A DNA stretch of 32,781 bases, from positions 1 to 32,781 of the forward strand of contig WFMQ01000114.1 in NCBI GenBank assembly GCA_015488995.1. Direction: 5' to 3'. Below the pieces are notes generated by a model. It saw nothing but the letters and a program-made list of their open reading frames with translations. It ran no database searches and was not told the DNA's origin. The position numbers and the translations under genes are program-made. This document shows, piece after piece, positions 7,666-15,717 of the stretch; within the stretch, counting starts at the first letter, position 1; each line of letters begins with the position of its first letter. This DNA is from Nitratifractor sp. Its GTDB lineage: Bacteria > Campylobacterota > Campylobacteria > Campylobacterales > Sulfurovaceae.

Positions 7666-8904
7666 GTGGTGAGACGACTCGGGGTGATCCTTATGGCATT
7701 GTTCAGTACGGCCAGTGCAAACAATGCATTGCAGGCAGCGATCGATGCGGCGCCATCGGGTGCTCGACTCGATCTGCCTGCTGGGGTCTACCGGGGCAAC
7801 ATCGTCATCAATAAGCCGTTGATTATCGACGGCAAGAACCAAAAAGCAATCATAGAAGGGGACGGCAACGGTACGGTGGTACGGATCACCAGCCCCTTTG
7901 TCACCCTTACCAATGTCATCATTCGCCACAGCGGTGCTGAGCATGAGCGGGTCGATGCGGGCATTTCGGTCGCCAAAGCCGCTCACTGTACTCTCACCCA
8001 CAACCGGATCGAGGATTGCCTCTTCGGGATCGATCTCCAGCAGGTGGATGAGTCCAACATCAGCGACAATTGGATCACCTCCAAGCCCTTCGAATTGGGG
8101 TTGCGGGGAGATGGCGTGCGCCTATGGTATTCCAATGATAATCTGCTCAGCCATAATACGTTGATCAAATCCCGTGATTTTGTCGTCTGGTACAGCCACG
8201 GCAATCACATCGTGAGCAACTACGGAGAGTGGGGGCGGTATTCGCTCCACTTCATGTATACCGGGCGCAACTACGTCCACAACAACACGTATGTCCACAA
8301 CACCGTGGGGATCTTCTTCATGTATTCGCGCGACACCATCGCTACTGGGAATGTGATCCGCAATTCGATGGGCACCACCGGACTGGGGATTGGGCTGAAG
8401 GATTCATCCAATTTTGTGTTGCGCAACAACAAGATCCTCTATTGTGCCCGAGGGCTGTATCTCGATCGCTCACCGTTTCAGCCTGATACGAACAATACGA
8501 TCACGGACAATGCGATCCTCTACAACAGCGTAGGGGTACAATTCCACTCCCTGAGCCTGCACAACATCCTGCGGGGCAATGTCCTCAAAGGCAATATCGA
8601 GACGGTCGTCAACGATTCGTACAATACCCGGGTCACCGAAAACACATGGGACGGTAATTATTGGGAGAGTTACGAAGGGTTTGATAAAAACGGGGATGGT
8701 GTCGGGGATACCCCTTATACCCTCCATGCCTATGCCGACAAAGTATGGATGCTCAATCCGAACGTGAAGTTCTTTTACGGATCGCCGGTGATCTCCATCA
8801 TCAATTTTCTGGCCAAGCTTGCTCCCCTCTCGGAGCCGGTACGTCTCTTGACGGATCGCCATCCTCTGATGGAACCCTCGGCCAAAGTAGAAGGAAGGAT
8901 ATAA
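7666..8904 (+). CDS. nosD: NosD copper-insertion/maturation protein (parallel beta-helix, periplasmic); probable GTG start
   Basis: Repeated right-handed beta-helix pattern (NNKILYCARGLYLDRSPFQPDTNNTITDNAILYNSVGVQFH...); start chosen at GTG 7666 after AGGGGAAAC; signal-like MALFSTASA. Confidence 0.93.
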   Translation: MVRRLGVILMALFSTASANNALQAAIDAAPSGARLDLPAGVYRGNIVINKPLIIDGKNQKAIIEGDGNGTVVRITSPFVTLTNVIIRHSGAEHERVDAGISVAKAAHCTLTHNRIEDCLFGIDLQQVDESNISDNWITSKPFELGLRGDGVRLWYSNDNLLSHNTLIKSRDFVVWYSHGNHIVSNYGEWGRYSLHFMYTGRNYVHNNTYVHNTVGIFFMYSRDTIATGNVIRNSMGTTGLGIGLKDSSNFVLRNNKILYCARGLYLDRSPFQPDTNNTITDNAILYNSVGVQFHSLSLHNILRGNVLKGNIETVVNDSYNTRVTENTWDGNYWESYEGFDKNGDGVGDTPYTLHAYADKVWMLNPNVKFFYGSPVISIINFLAKLAPLSEPVRLLTDRHPLMEPSAKVEGRI

Positions 8905-9707
8905 TGACACCTGAAGAGAAAAAACGACGCGCGTTTATGAAGCACGCCACTGGATTGGGGGTGATCGGAGCCGCTGCCGCTGCTGGGATCTACGCCGCCC
9001 CGATGCTCAAAGCCGACGAGGCAGTTGTCCTGCGCCCACCGGGTGCTGTGCCTGAGGATACTTTTCTCAACCTCTGCATCAAGTGCGGTCAGTGTCTCCA
9101 AGTCTGCCCCTACGACAGCATCGAGCTGGAGCCTGTGACCAACGGTGCGGGGTACGGAATGGCCTTTATCGATCCGACGCAGCGGGGGTGCTATCTGTGC
9201 GATGCGTTCCCCTGCATCCTCGCCTGCCCGACCGGAGCACTCAATCATGAGCACGATCAGATTGAAGATGTGCACATGGGGATGGCGGTCATCGTCAAGG
9301 AGAGTGCTTGCCTCGCCCTGACCCACACACCTGTACCTGAGAGCGCCATCGATCGGATCTACGATCACACCCATGTGCTCAGTGCCGGAGAGCATACGGC
9401 TCACAAAGTCGCCCATCGCGGCAATGAGAGTGAAAAAGAGGAACTACAGAAAAAGCTTCTCGAAAAGCTCGATGCATTTCGAGGAGGTGACAAACCGTGC
9501 ACAATCTGTGCCGATCTCTGCCCCTTCCACCCCGATCCCTCCACGGCGATCGGTATGGTCGCCAAAGGGGGTGGCTTCCTCCCCGAGATCCGCGAAGCGT
9601 GCATCGGATGTGGGGCATGCGTAGAGCTCTGCCCCACCGATGTACTCGAGATCATCCCCCGGGCGACATACGATGATATTTACAAAAAAGGAAAGAACCA
9701 TGCGTAG
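8904..9707 (+). CDS. nosG: NosG (NapG-like) ferredoxin-type protein
   Basis: MTPEEKKRRAFMKHATGLGVIGAAAAAGIYAAP leader plus CIKCGQCLQVCP, CYLCDAFPCILACP, CTICADLCP and CIGCGACVELCP motifs. Confidence 0.93.
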   Translation: MTPEEKKRRAFMKHATGLGVIGAAAAAGIYAAPMLKADEAVVLRPPGAVPEDTFLNLCIKCGQCLQVCPYDSIELEPVTNGAGYGMAFIDPTQRGCYLCDAFPCILACPTGALNHEHDQIEDVHMGMAVIVKESACLALTHTPVPESAIDRIYDHTHVLSAGEHTAHKVAHRGNESEKEELQKKLLEKLDAFRGGDKPCTICADLCPFHPDPSTAIGMVAKGGGFLPEIREACIGCGACVELCPTDVLEIIPRATYDDIYKKGKNHA

Positions 9708-10374
9708 TGTATTAAATCGGCGAACGTCTATCCCACATGGAGGCAGGGCTTCAGCCCTGCACTGCGGGACGGAAGTCCCACCTCCTGATCGAAGAATACA
9801 TGGTGGATTTACGACCGTACTTCTCCCCCTCGCAGGTGCCCTGATCCTGAGTGGATGCAGCGGTAGTGACGCTACCCAACAGACCAAAACCGCTGCCACA
9901 CGTGCGGCACCGGCAGCGATCACAGTGACCGCCGGTGCGGTCAATACCACCGTCAAAAAAGAGAAATCCAAAGAGAACAGCGGCCAGTTCTACTACGCCT
10001 ACAACAAAGAAAAAAATACCACCGATACCGATGAAGCGACCCAACCCCGTACGACGATCGATGCGTATCTGCACATCAAATCCCCCTACGAGCGCGTCCG
10101 GGTCACCATGATGATCAAGCGCCTGAGCAAAGACTACATCATCAAATGTTCTCCGTGTCACGATGACTACGCCAACGGGGTGATCGGTCCATCGTTGCTG
10201 GACAAGAATGCGACGTTTATCTATCAGAGGATCGAAGCGTTCAAGAGCGGCAAGCGAAAAAATCCGTTGATGAAAGAGTTGGTGGAACAGATCGATGATG
10301 CCCATCTCAAAACACTGGCTGAAGAGATCGCAAATTTCAACAAAGAAATCCGTAAAATGAGGAGTGGAAAATGA
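9700..10374 (+). CDS. nosC1: NosC1-like monohaem cytochrome c lipoprotein with a REP-pair-encoded insertion in its N-terminal region
   Basis: Start ATG 9700 after AAGGAAAG; lipobox LILSGC; haem motif CSPCH; order nosG-C1-C2-H. Confidence 0.88.
   Translation: MRSVLNRRTSIPHGGRASALHCGTEVPPPDRRIHGGFTTVLLPLAGALILSGCSGSDATQQTKTAATRAAPAAITVTAGAVNTTVKKEKSKENSGQFYYAYNKEKNTTDTDEATQPRTTIDAYLHIKSPYERVRVTMMIKRLSKDYIIKCSPCHDDYANGVIGPSLLDKNATFIYQRIEAFKSGKRKNPLMKELVEQIDDAHLKTLAEEIANFNKEIRKMRSGK
9739..9760 (+). repeat. REP-like palindrome (GGAG-GCAGGGCTTCAGCCCTGC)
   Basis: GGAG head plus 7-bp stem; two compensatory changes relative to 3169-3186. Confidence 0.8.
9764..9785 (-). repeat. REP-like palindrome, reverse orientation (GGAGGTGGGACTTCCGTCCCGC)
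   Basis: CTCC at 9782-9785; inverted relative to 9739-9760. Confidence 0.75.
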
Positions 10375-10895
10375 AACATATTATCGCAGTGATTGCTGTC
10401 GGATTGGCGGCCTGGGCATCGGTCTATATGCTGGGACTCGATACCGAGGTACACAAGATGGACAGCATCGCCCGGATCATCAAAAGTACCGCAATGGAAG
10501 ACAGCAAACTGGGGGGACAAACCGTCAAGACCAAGCCGGTCGTTCACACCCAGGCCAAAGCATCACCTGCCAAAAGCCAAACCAAAGAGATGGATAAAAA
10601 ACTCGCTGCACTCAGAGAGCGTGCTGGGAACTTGGCCGCGTTTTCGGTCAGTCCTCTTTACAAAAAGAGTTGTGCCTCTTGCCACGGCAACGTGGGTGAG
10701 GGGATCATCGGCCCCAAACTCATGGGACGGACCAAAGATTACATCCTGACCAACCTCAAGGCCTTCAAAGACGGCAGCCGTAAAAACTACGTTATGTATG
10801 GTCTTCTGAGCAAAATGCCCGACAGTGACCTCGAAAGTCTTGCGACCGAGATTGGAACGTTCCAAGCCAAGTTTGATGCAGCTACGAAGAAGTAG
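10371..10895 (+). CDS. nosC2: NosC2-like monohaem cytochrome c
   Basis: N-terminal membrane anchor; CASCHGNVGEGIIGPKL haem motif; overlaps nosC1 stop. Confidence 0.9.
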   Translation: MKHIIAVIAVGLAAWASVYMLGLDTEVHKMDSIARIIKSTAMEDSKLGGQTVKTKPVVHTQAKASPAKSQTKEMDKKLAALRERAGNLAAFSVSPLYKKSCASCHGNVGEGIIGPKLMGRTKDYILTNLKAFKDGSRKNYVMYGLLSKMPDSDLESLATEIGTFQAKFDAATKK

Positions 10896-10925
10896 TACCC
10901 ATAATTATCCGTCAAGGAGACCGTA

Positions 10926-11837
10926 ATGGATCGCTATAACAGCTCGATTCGCGATATACTGAATGCGTCACTTCTCTCGACGCTCTACTACACCAACACA
11001 CACGGGAAAAAACGCCTGACGATTCGGGCGTGGCGCTGGCTGAGCATTTTGGTGATCAACCTGGCGTTTTTCCTCTCGTTTCACATTGACCTGCAGGTGC
11101 TTGAGGGGACGCTCAACGGTTCACGCCTTTTGGGCTTCCACCTGATCGACCCTTTTACCGGGTTGGAGATCCTCGCAGCGGAGCATCGTATCCATACCAA
11201 TGTCATCATCGGTACAGCCACACTGATCGCCTTCTATTTCCTCTTCGGAGGCAAAGCATACTGCTCATGGGTGTGTCCGTATGGGTTTCTCAGTGAGATC
11301 GGAGAGTACGTCCATCTCAAGCTGGTGCGCAAAAAAATCATCAAAGAGCACACCTTTGACCCTCGGTATCGCTTTGTTTTCTGGATCATTTTCTTGATCG
11401 CAGCCGCGCTTGATGGCTATCTGGTATTTGAAGTGATCAATCCGATTGGCATCATCAGCCGCTTTATCACCTATGGCTGGTCGTTGGCGATTGCGTGGGT
11501 GGTGATTATCCTTGCCTTTGAGATTTTTTATTCGCGCCGGGCGTGGTGTACCTATATGTGCCCCGTAGGGACGACGTACAACTTCCTCGGCTGGATCAGC
11601 ATGACCAAGCCCAAATGGGACATGAACCAATGCGACCACTGCGGTGCCTGTCTTATGGCGTGCCCCGAAGCACACGTGCTGGAATTTATCAAACCCAAAC
11701 ACGACAAAAAACGGAAAGAGAAGGGGATCGATACGCAGCTCGTGGTCAACGGCGACTGCACTCTGTGTGGTCGCTGCATGGACGTGTGCCATACCGATGC
11801 GTACCACTATGACTTCCGTCTCAAGGATTTGATCTGA
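10926..11837 (+). CDS. nosH: NosH (NapH-like) polytopic quinol-interacting ferredoxin
   Basis: CSWVCPYGFLSEIGEY and CTYMCPVGTTYNFLG motifs and two 4Fe-4S clusters (CDHCGACLMACP, CTLCGRCMDVCH). Confidence 0.93.
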   Translation: MDRYNSSIRDILNASLLSTLYYTNTHGKKRLTIRAWRWLSILVINLAFFLSFHIDLQVLEGTLNGSRLLGFHLIDPFTGLEILAAEHRIHTNVIIGTATLIAFYFLFGGKAYCSWVCPYGFLSEIGEYVHLKLVRKKIIKEHTFDPRYRFVFWIIFLIAAALDGYLVFEVINPIGIISRFITYGWSLAIAWVVIILAFEIFYSRRAWCTYMCPVGTTYNFLGWISMTKPKWDMNQCDHCGACLMACPEAHVLEFIKPKHDKKRKEKGIDTQLVVNGDCTLCGRCMDVCHTDAYHYDFRLKDLI

Positions 11838-12481
11838 TGGGACTGGTCACGATAGAGAATGCCACCAAGAGCTTCATGGGAGCCCGAGTACTCGATGAGG
11901 TGAGCATCACCATCGATGCTGGAGACCGCATCGCGATGATGGGTCCCAACGGAGCAGGCAAGACGACGCTGGTGCGGGCGATGCTCGGCTTTTACCGGAT
12001 CGAGAGCGGTTCGATCCGTGTCGGGGGATTTGACCCGATGAAACAGCGGGTCAAGGTGCTCGAAAACGTCAGCTTCATCCCTCAAACACCCCCGCCGGTG
12101 CGCTTGAGCCTCGATGAGCTACTGAGCTTTGTCGAGCGGAGCAGCGGGACGGAGCGTCAGGCGATCATCGCCGAAGCCTCCCGGATGGATCTCGATGTCC
12201 ACAGCCACCTCAAGAAACCTTTTTTCAAGCTCAGCGGCGGGATGAAGCAGAAGCTGCTCATCGCCATCGCCCTCTCCAAGCAGAGCAATCTGCTGGTGTT
12301 TGATGAGCCCACCGCCAACCTCGACCCCAAAGGGCGAGAGCAGTTTTATCAGCTTCTGACAGAGATCGATCCCCAGACGGCGACGCTCTTTATCACCCAC
12401 CGCCTCGATGAGATCGAAGCACTGGTCAATCGGGAGATCACCATGGATCTCGGGAAAGTGGTGAACGATGCGCGTCTTTAG
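11837..12481 (+). CDS. nosF: NosF ABC transporter ATPase
   Basis: Walker A GPNGAGKTT, signature LSGGMKQK, Walker B LLVFDEPTANLD. Confidence 0.95.
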   Translation: MGLVTIENATKSFMGARVLDEVSITIDAGDRIAMMGPNGAGKTTLVRAMLGFYRIESGSIRVGGFDPMKQRVKVLENVSFIPQTPPPVRLSLDELLSFVERSSGTERQAIIAEASRMDLDVHSHLKKPFFKLSGGMKQKLLIAIALSKQSNLLVFDEPTANLDPKGREQFYQLLTEIDPQTATLFITHRLDEIEALVNREITMDLGKVVNDARL

Positions 12482-12965
12482 TCTTCTCATATCTTTGGCA
12501 TTTGTCCTCATGCTTAGCATCAATGGATGCAGCAAAAAAAGTACCAACGGAGCCGCCGTCAAAATGCACTGGGATCGGGACATGTGTGAGCGGTGCAAGA
12601 TGGCGATCAGTGAGCGGAAATACGCCGTGGAAGTGGTCAATCCCGCGACGGGAAAAGTGTACAAATTTGACGACATTGGTTGTGCCATCTTGTGGTTTGA
12701 CGAAGAGCACATCCCGTGGAAAGATCACGCCAAGATCTGGATCACCGACGCCAAGACCGGCAAGTGGATCGATGCCCGCACGGCCAAATACACCGACGAT
12801 TCGATCACCCCGATGGCGTATGGATTGGCGGCTTTTACGGTGAAGACGTTTCCGGCAGGACATCAGGCGCATGGTCTGAATGATGCGATTGACACCATCC
12901 ATGCAGTCGAAAAACTCAACCAAGCCAAACTCAAACAAGAGCAGGCAGGAGGTACTCCCCAATGA
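12468..12965 (+). CDS. nosL: NosL copper-binding lipoprotein
   Basis: Lipobox INGC; DMCERCKMAISERKYAVEVVNPATGKVYKFDDIGCAILWF. Confidence 0.93.
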   Translation: MRVFSLLISLAFVLMLSINGCSKKSTNGAAVKMHWDRDMCERCKMAISERKYAVEVVNPATGKVYKFDDIGCAILWFDEEHIPWKDHAKIWITDAKTGKWIDARTAKYTDDSITPMAYGLAAFTVKTFPAGHQAHGLNDAIDTIHAVEKLNQAKLKQEQAGGTPQ

Positions 12966-13789
12966 AAAATCTTTTTTTGATCGCCTACCTCGATATTCGC
13001 GAATCCCTCCGTTCGAAATGGTTTTATGTCTATGCGGTGGTGTTCGGCGGTTTGATGGGGCTGTTTTTTATCACGGGGGTTTCCGACTCGGTGGTGATGG
13101 GCTTCACGGGGCTGAGCCGGATGATGCTGATCTTCATCCAGGTGACCATCATCATCCTGCCGATCTTTATCCTCATCACCACGGTCAAATCGATCTCGGG
13201 GGATCGGGAGTCCAATGTCCTCGAGTACATGCTCTCCTTCCCCGTCAGTCTGCGGGATTACTACTGGGGCAAGATGCTTGGCCGCTTCGTTACCGTCTTC
13301 ACCCCGGTCTTTTTCGCGCTGTTGCTTGGCGTAGTTTTCGGACTGGTACATGGCGGCGACATGCCGTGGCATATGATCGGACTCTATAGCTTATTATTGG
13401 TTTCGATCAGCTTTGTCTTTCTCGGGATTGCCTTTTGGCTCTCGACGATCGTCAAGTCCAGCGACATTGCCCTCGGCGGCGCGTTTGTGATTTGGATCAC
13501 ACTGCTGGCGTTTATCGACATCGCCCTCATGGGTCTCATGCTCCAAAACCGCCTCGACGACAACGTCATCGTGACCCTCGCAATGCTCAACCCCATCGAA
13601 GTGTTCCGCATCGGTGCAATCACCCTCTTCGATCCTGAACTCACCGTCATCGGCCCGGTCGCCTACTACCTGCTCGATACACTGGGCGCGACATGGCTGA
13701 TGGTCTATGCCGTGGTGTATCCGATCGTTGTCGGCATTGTGTTTGCCTTTTTGGGGTACACTGCGTTTCGCAGGAAAGACCTGTTGTGA
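12962..13789 (+). CDS. nosY: NosY ABC permease
   Basis: Six-TM ABC-2 type permease, DRESNVLEYMLSFPVSLRDYYWGK; next to nosF/nosL. Confidence 0.92.
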   Translation: MKNLFLIAYLDIRESLRSKWFYVYAVVFGGLMGLFFITGVSDSVVMGFTGLSRMMLIFIQVTIIILPIFILITTVKSISGDRESNVLEYMLSFPVSLRDYYWGKMLGRFVTVFTPVFFALLLGVVFGLVHGGDMPWHMIGLYSLLLVSISFVFLGIAFWLSTIVKSSDIALGGAFVIWITLLAFIDIALMGLMLQNRLDDNVIVTLAMLNPIEVFRIGAITLFDPELTVIGPVAYYLLDTLGATWLMVYAVVYPIVVGIVFAFLGYTAFRRKDLL

Positions 13790-13837
13790 ATGGGGAATGA
13801 GGAGTTTTGGTTTGCGTTGCTTGGCAACGCTTTTGGA

Positions 13838-13855
13838 GTAGGGACTTTAGTCCCG
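13838..13855 (+). repeat. REP-like palindrome (GTAGGGACTTTAGTCCCG)
   Basis: GTAG head 13838-13841; GGGACT/AGTCCC stem. Confidence 0.7.
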
Positions 13856-13861
13856 TCAAGT

Positions 13862-13879
13862 GGGGCTGAAACCCCAGTC
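13862..13879 (-). repeat. REP-like palindrome, reverse orientation, degenerate head (GGACTGGGGTTTCAGCCCC)
   Basis: GGGGCTGAAACCCC stem; GGAC instead of GGAG. Confidence 0.55.
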
Positions 13880-13897
13880 CCGAAATTTTATGCTCGT

Positions 13898-13919
13898 GTA
13901 GGGTGTGCAATTGCACACC
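13898..13919 (+). repeat. REP-like palindrome (GTAG-GGTGTGCAATTGCACACC)
   Basis: GTAG head plus perfect 18-bp palindrome; close relative at 15173-15194. Confidence 0.75.
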
Positions 13920-13920
13920 A

Positions 13921-13938
13921 AAAATCGCTTGCGATTTT
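13921..13938. repeat. Perfect palindrome AAAATCGC-TT-GCGATTTT
   Basis: 8-bp arms, adjacent to the preceding palindrome. Confidence 0.6.
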
Positions 13939-13974
13939 ATTGTAAAATACAATACCAAATCAAAAGGAGTCACC

Positions 13975-14493
13975 ATGAAAAAACACTTTTTCGCTGGCAT
14001 CATGCTGTTGCTCGGCGTATCTCTCCTCAGCGCAGGGGAGACCAATACAACGACCGCTCCCACCCCTTTTACCGGCAAGATCCAAAAACTGATGGTCAAA
14101 CCACCCCTCACCGATCCAGCCTACAATATGCCGATCGATATGAAGTCCAAGCTCCTCTGTGAAGCGACGCTCAAAAATGGCAAAACCGCCTACTTCATCT
14201 CGGTCAAATCGATGATGATGGTGCATCTCCATCAAGACTACTTCAAGAAGCACAAGCTCCTCGACGATGACATCCAGACACTGTACGTCCACGACTACCT
14301 CACGGGAGAGAAGATCGAAGCTGCCAAAGCCGTCTATGTCTTTGGCAGTCGCATCATCGGCCCCCACGGCGATGACCTGATCCCGCTCAGCAGTGAGACC
14401 AAAGCCAAGATCTTCGAAGCCAAATATGGAGGCCACAAGATCCTCCCCTACGCAAAGATCGATCAAGGATTGATCCGATATTTGGATATGTGA
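13975..14493 (+). CDS. Exported NosL-family-like protein lacking the N-terminal CxxC copper motif
   Basis: Signal peptide MKKHFFAGIMLLLGVSLLSA; C-terminal YVHDYLTGEKIEAAKAVYVFGSRIIGPHGDDLIPLSSETKAKIFEAKYGGHKILPYAKI resembles the NosL C-terminal half. Confidence 0.65.
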   Translation: MKKHFFAGIMLLLGVSLLSAGETNTTTAPTPFTGKIQKLMVKPPLTDPAYNMPIDMKSKLLCEATLKNGKTAYFISVKSMMMVHLHQDYFKKHKLLDDDIQTLYVHDYLTGEKIEAAKAVYVFGSRIIGPHGDDLIPLSSETKAKIFEAKYGGHKILPYAKIDQGLIRYLDM

Positions 14494-14527
14494 GACCCGT
14501 TAAGCCATCGACACCTGCTTTGCGTTT

Positions 14528-14547
14528 GTAGCCTCGGAACCGGAGGC
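14528..14547 (+). repeat. REP-like hairpin (GTAGCCTCGGAACCGGAGGC)
   Basis: GTAG head with bulged GCCTCGG/CCGGAGGC stem between two genes. Confidence 0.45.
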
Positions 14548-14608
14548 GTTATGCGGGCAGAGACTGCACCGCCGAAGGCTGATTAACACCCAACCAAAGG
14601 AGCCACCC

Positions 14609-15130
14609 ATGAACCGCCAAACCCCCATCAACGAAGAGATCGAACTCAAAAACAACGTCTACATCGAGAGTGACACCGACCCCAAGGGGATCATCACCCA
14701 CGCCAACGATTACTTTGCTGAAATCTCCGGCTATACTCCTGAAGAACTCGTCGGAAAACCGCACAATATTGTTCGCCATCCCGATATGCCAAAAGTACTT
14801 TTCCGTATCCTCTGGGATCGCCTCAAATCAGGTGAGAACTTCATCGCTGCGGTCAAAAACCTTGCCAAAGACGGCCGATACTACTGGGTCTTTACCGATT
14901 TTGAGACCGTACGCGACCCCGAAGGCAATATCTCCGGCTACAAAGCGATCCGAAAAAAGATCTCCCACCACGTCACCGACATCCTCGACCCGATCTACAA
15001 AAAAATGGTCGAGCTTGAGCAAGAAGGCGGCATGGAAGCGAGTGAACGCTACCTCACCGATCTGCTGGCCGAGCACGGCGATGACATCACGGTGGATAAT
15101 CTGCTGGAGAATATTCAGCGGTTGTATTGA
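14609..15130 (+). CDS. PAS-domain sensory protein (Aer-type PAS, no output domain seen)
   Basis: DPKGIITHANDYFAEISGYTPEELVGKPHNIVRHPDMPKVLFRILWDRLKSGENFIAAVKN...YYWVFTDFETVRDPEGNISGYKAIRKK. Confidence 0.9.
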   Translation: MNRQTPINEEIELKNNVYIESDTDPKGIITHANDYFAEISGYTPEELVGKPHNIVRHPDMPKVLFRILWDRLKSGENFIAAVKNLAKDGRYYWVFTDFETVRDPEGNISGYKAIRKKISHHVTDILDPIYKKMVELEQEGGMEASERYLTDLLAEHGDDITVDNLLENIQRLY

Positions 15131-15172
15131 TTGTATTTTCTGCAAAATCGCCAGCTTCGATTGGCCGAGTAA

Positions 15173-15194
15173 GGTGCGCAATTGTGCACCCTAC
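15173..15194 (-). repeat. REP-like palindrome, reverse orientation (GTAG-GGTGCACAATTGCGCACC)
   Basis: CTAC at 15191-15194; relative of 13898-13919. Confidence 0.7.
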
Positions 15195-15217
15195 ACGATG
15201 CATCGTCAGTAATGCTT

Positions 15218-15239
15218 GTGGGGCTGAGACCCCAGCTCC
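15218..15239 (-). repeat. REP-like palindrome, reverse orientation (GGAGCTGGGGTCTCAGCCCCAC)
   Basis: CTCC at 15236-15239; TGGGGCTGAGACCCCA stem. Confidence 0.7.
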
Positions 15240-15264
15240 TTGTTGGATGGGCGATGAACCATCC

Positions 15265-15486
15265 CTATCGCCGATACGCCCCTTCGCGAGATTTCACCGA
15301 AAGCACCAGAATGACAAGCCGATCGTCCTCTTTTTTGTAGATGACCTGGTATCGGTGCAGCCTCAATCGATAGAGCGTCTCTTCTGACCCTTGAACCTTT
15401 TTGATCTTTCCTGTTTTGAGGAGTTCGTTTTCATAGTCGGTTGAGAAGTGTGCCGCAAAGGTCAATAGTGACGCTTTGATAAACAC
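15265..15486 (-). pseudogene. RelE/ParE-superfamily toxin, probably N-terminally truncated, no antitoxin recognised
   Basis: KIKKVQGSEETLYRLRLHRYQVIYKKEDDRLVILVLSVKSREGAYR resembles the RelE C-terminal core; N-terminal helices not recognisable; GTG start only. Confidence 0.5.
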
Positions 15487-15548
15487 GATATCCAGCGATT
15501 TTGCACCCTCGATCTGCTATCCTTGCGTAAAAACAAGGAACCCAATCC

Positions 15549-15713
15549 ATGAAAGCCGTCATCATACTCGAACCCAATCAGCCGTTGGGGCTGCTGGTAA
15601 ATACCGCTTCGGTACTCTCCGTGACTCTTGGAGATGTTGTCGAGTCGATCCGGGGCGTAGATACATACGATGCAGATGGTGTGCGCCATCCCGGTGTGAT
15701 CCGTATTCCACCC
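15549..15713 (+). pseudogene. Truncated DUF2000-family gene (N-terminal half only)
   Basis: MKAVIILEPNQPLGLLVNTASVLSVTLGDVVESIRGVDTYDADGVRHPGVIRIP fits the DUF2000 N-terminus; similarity stops at about 15713. Confidence 0.65.
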
Positions 15714-15717
15714 CAAA

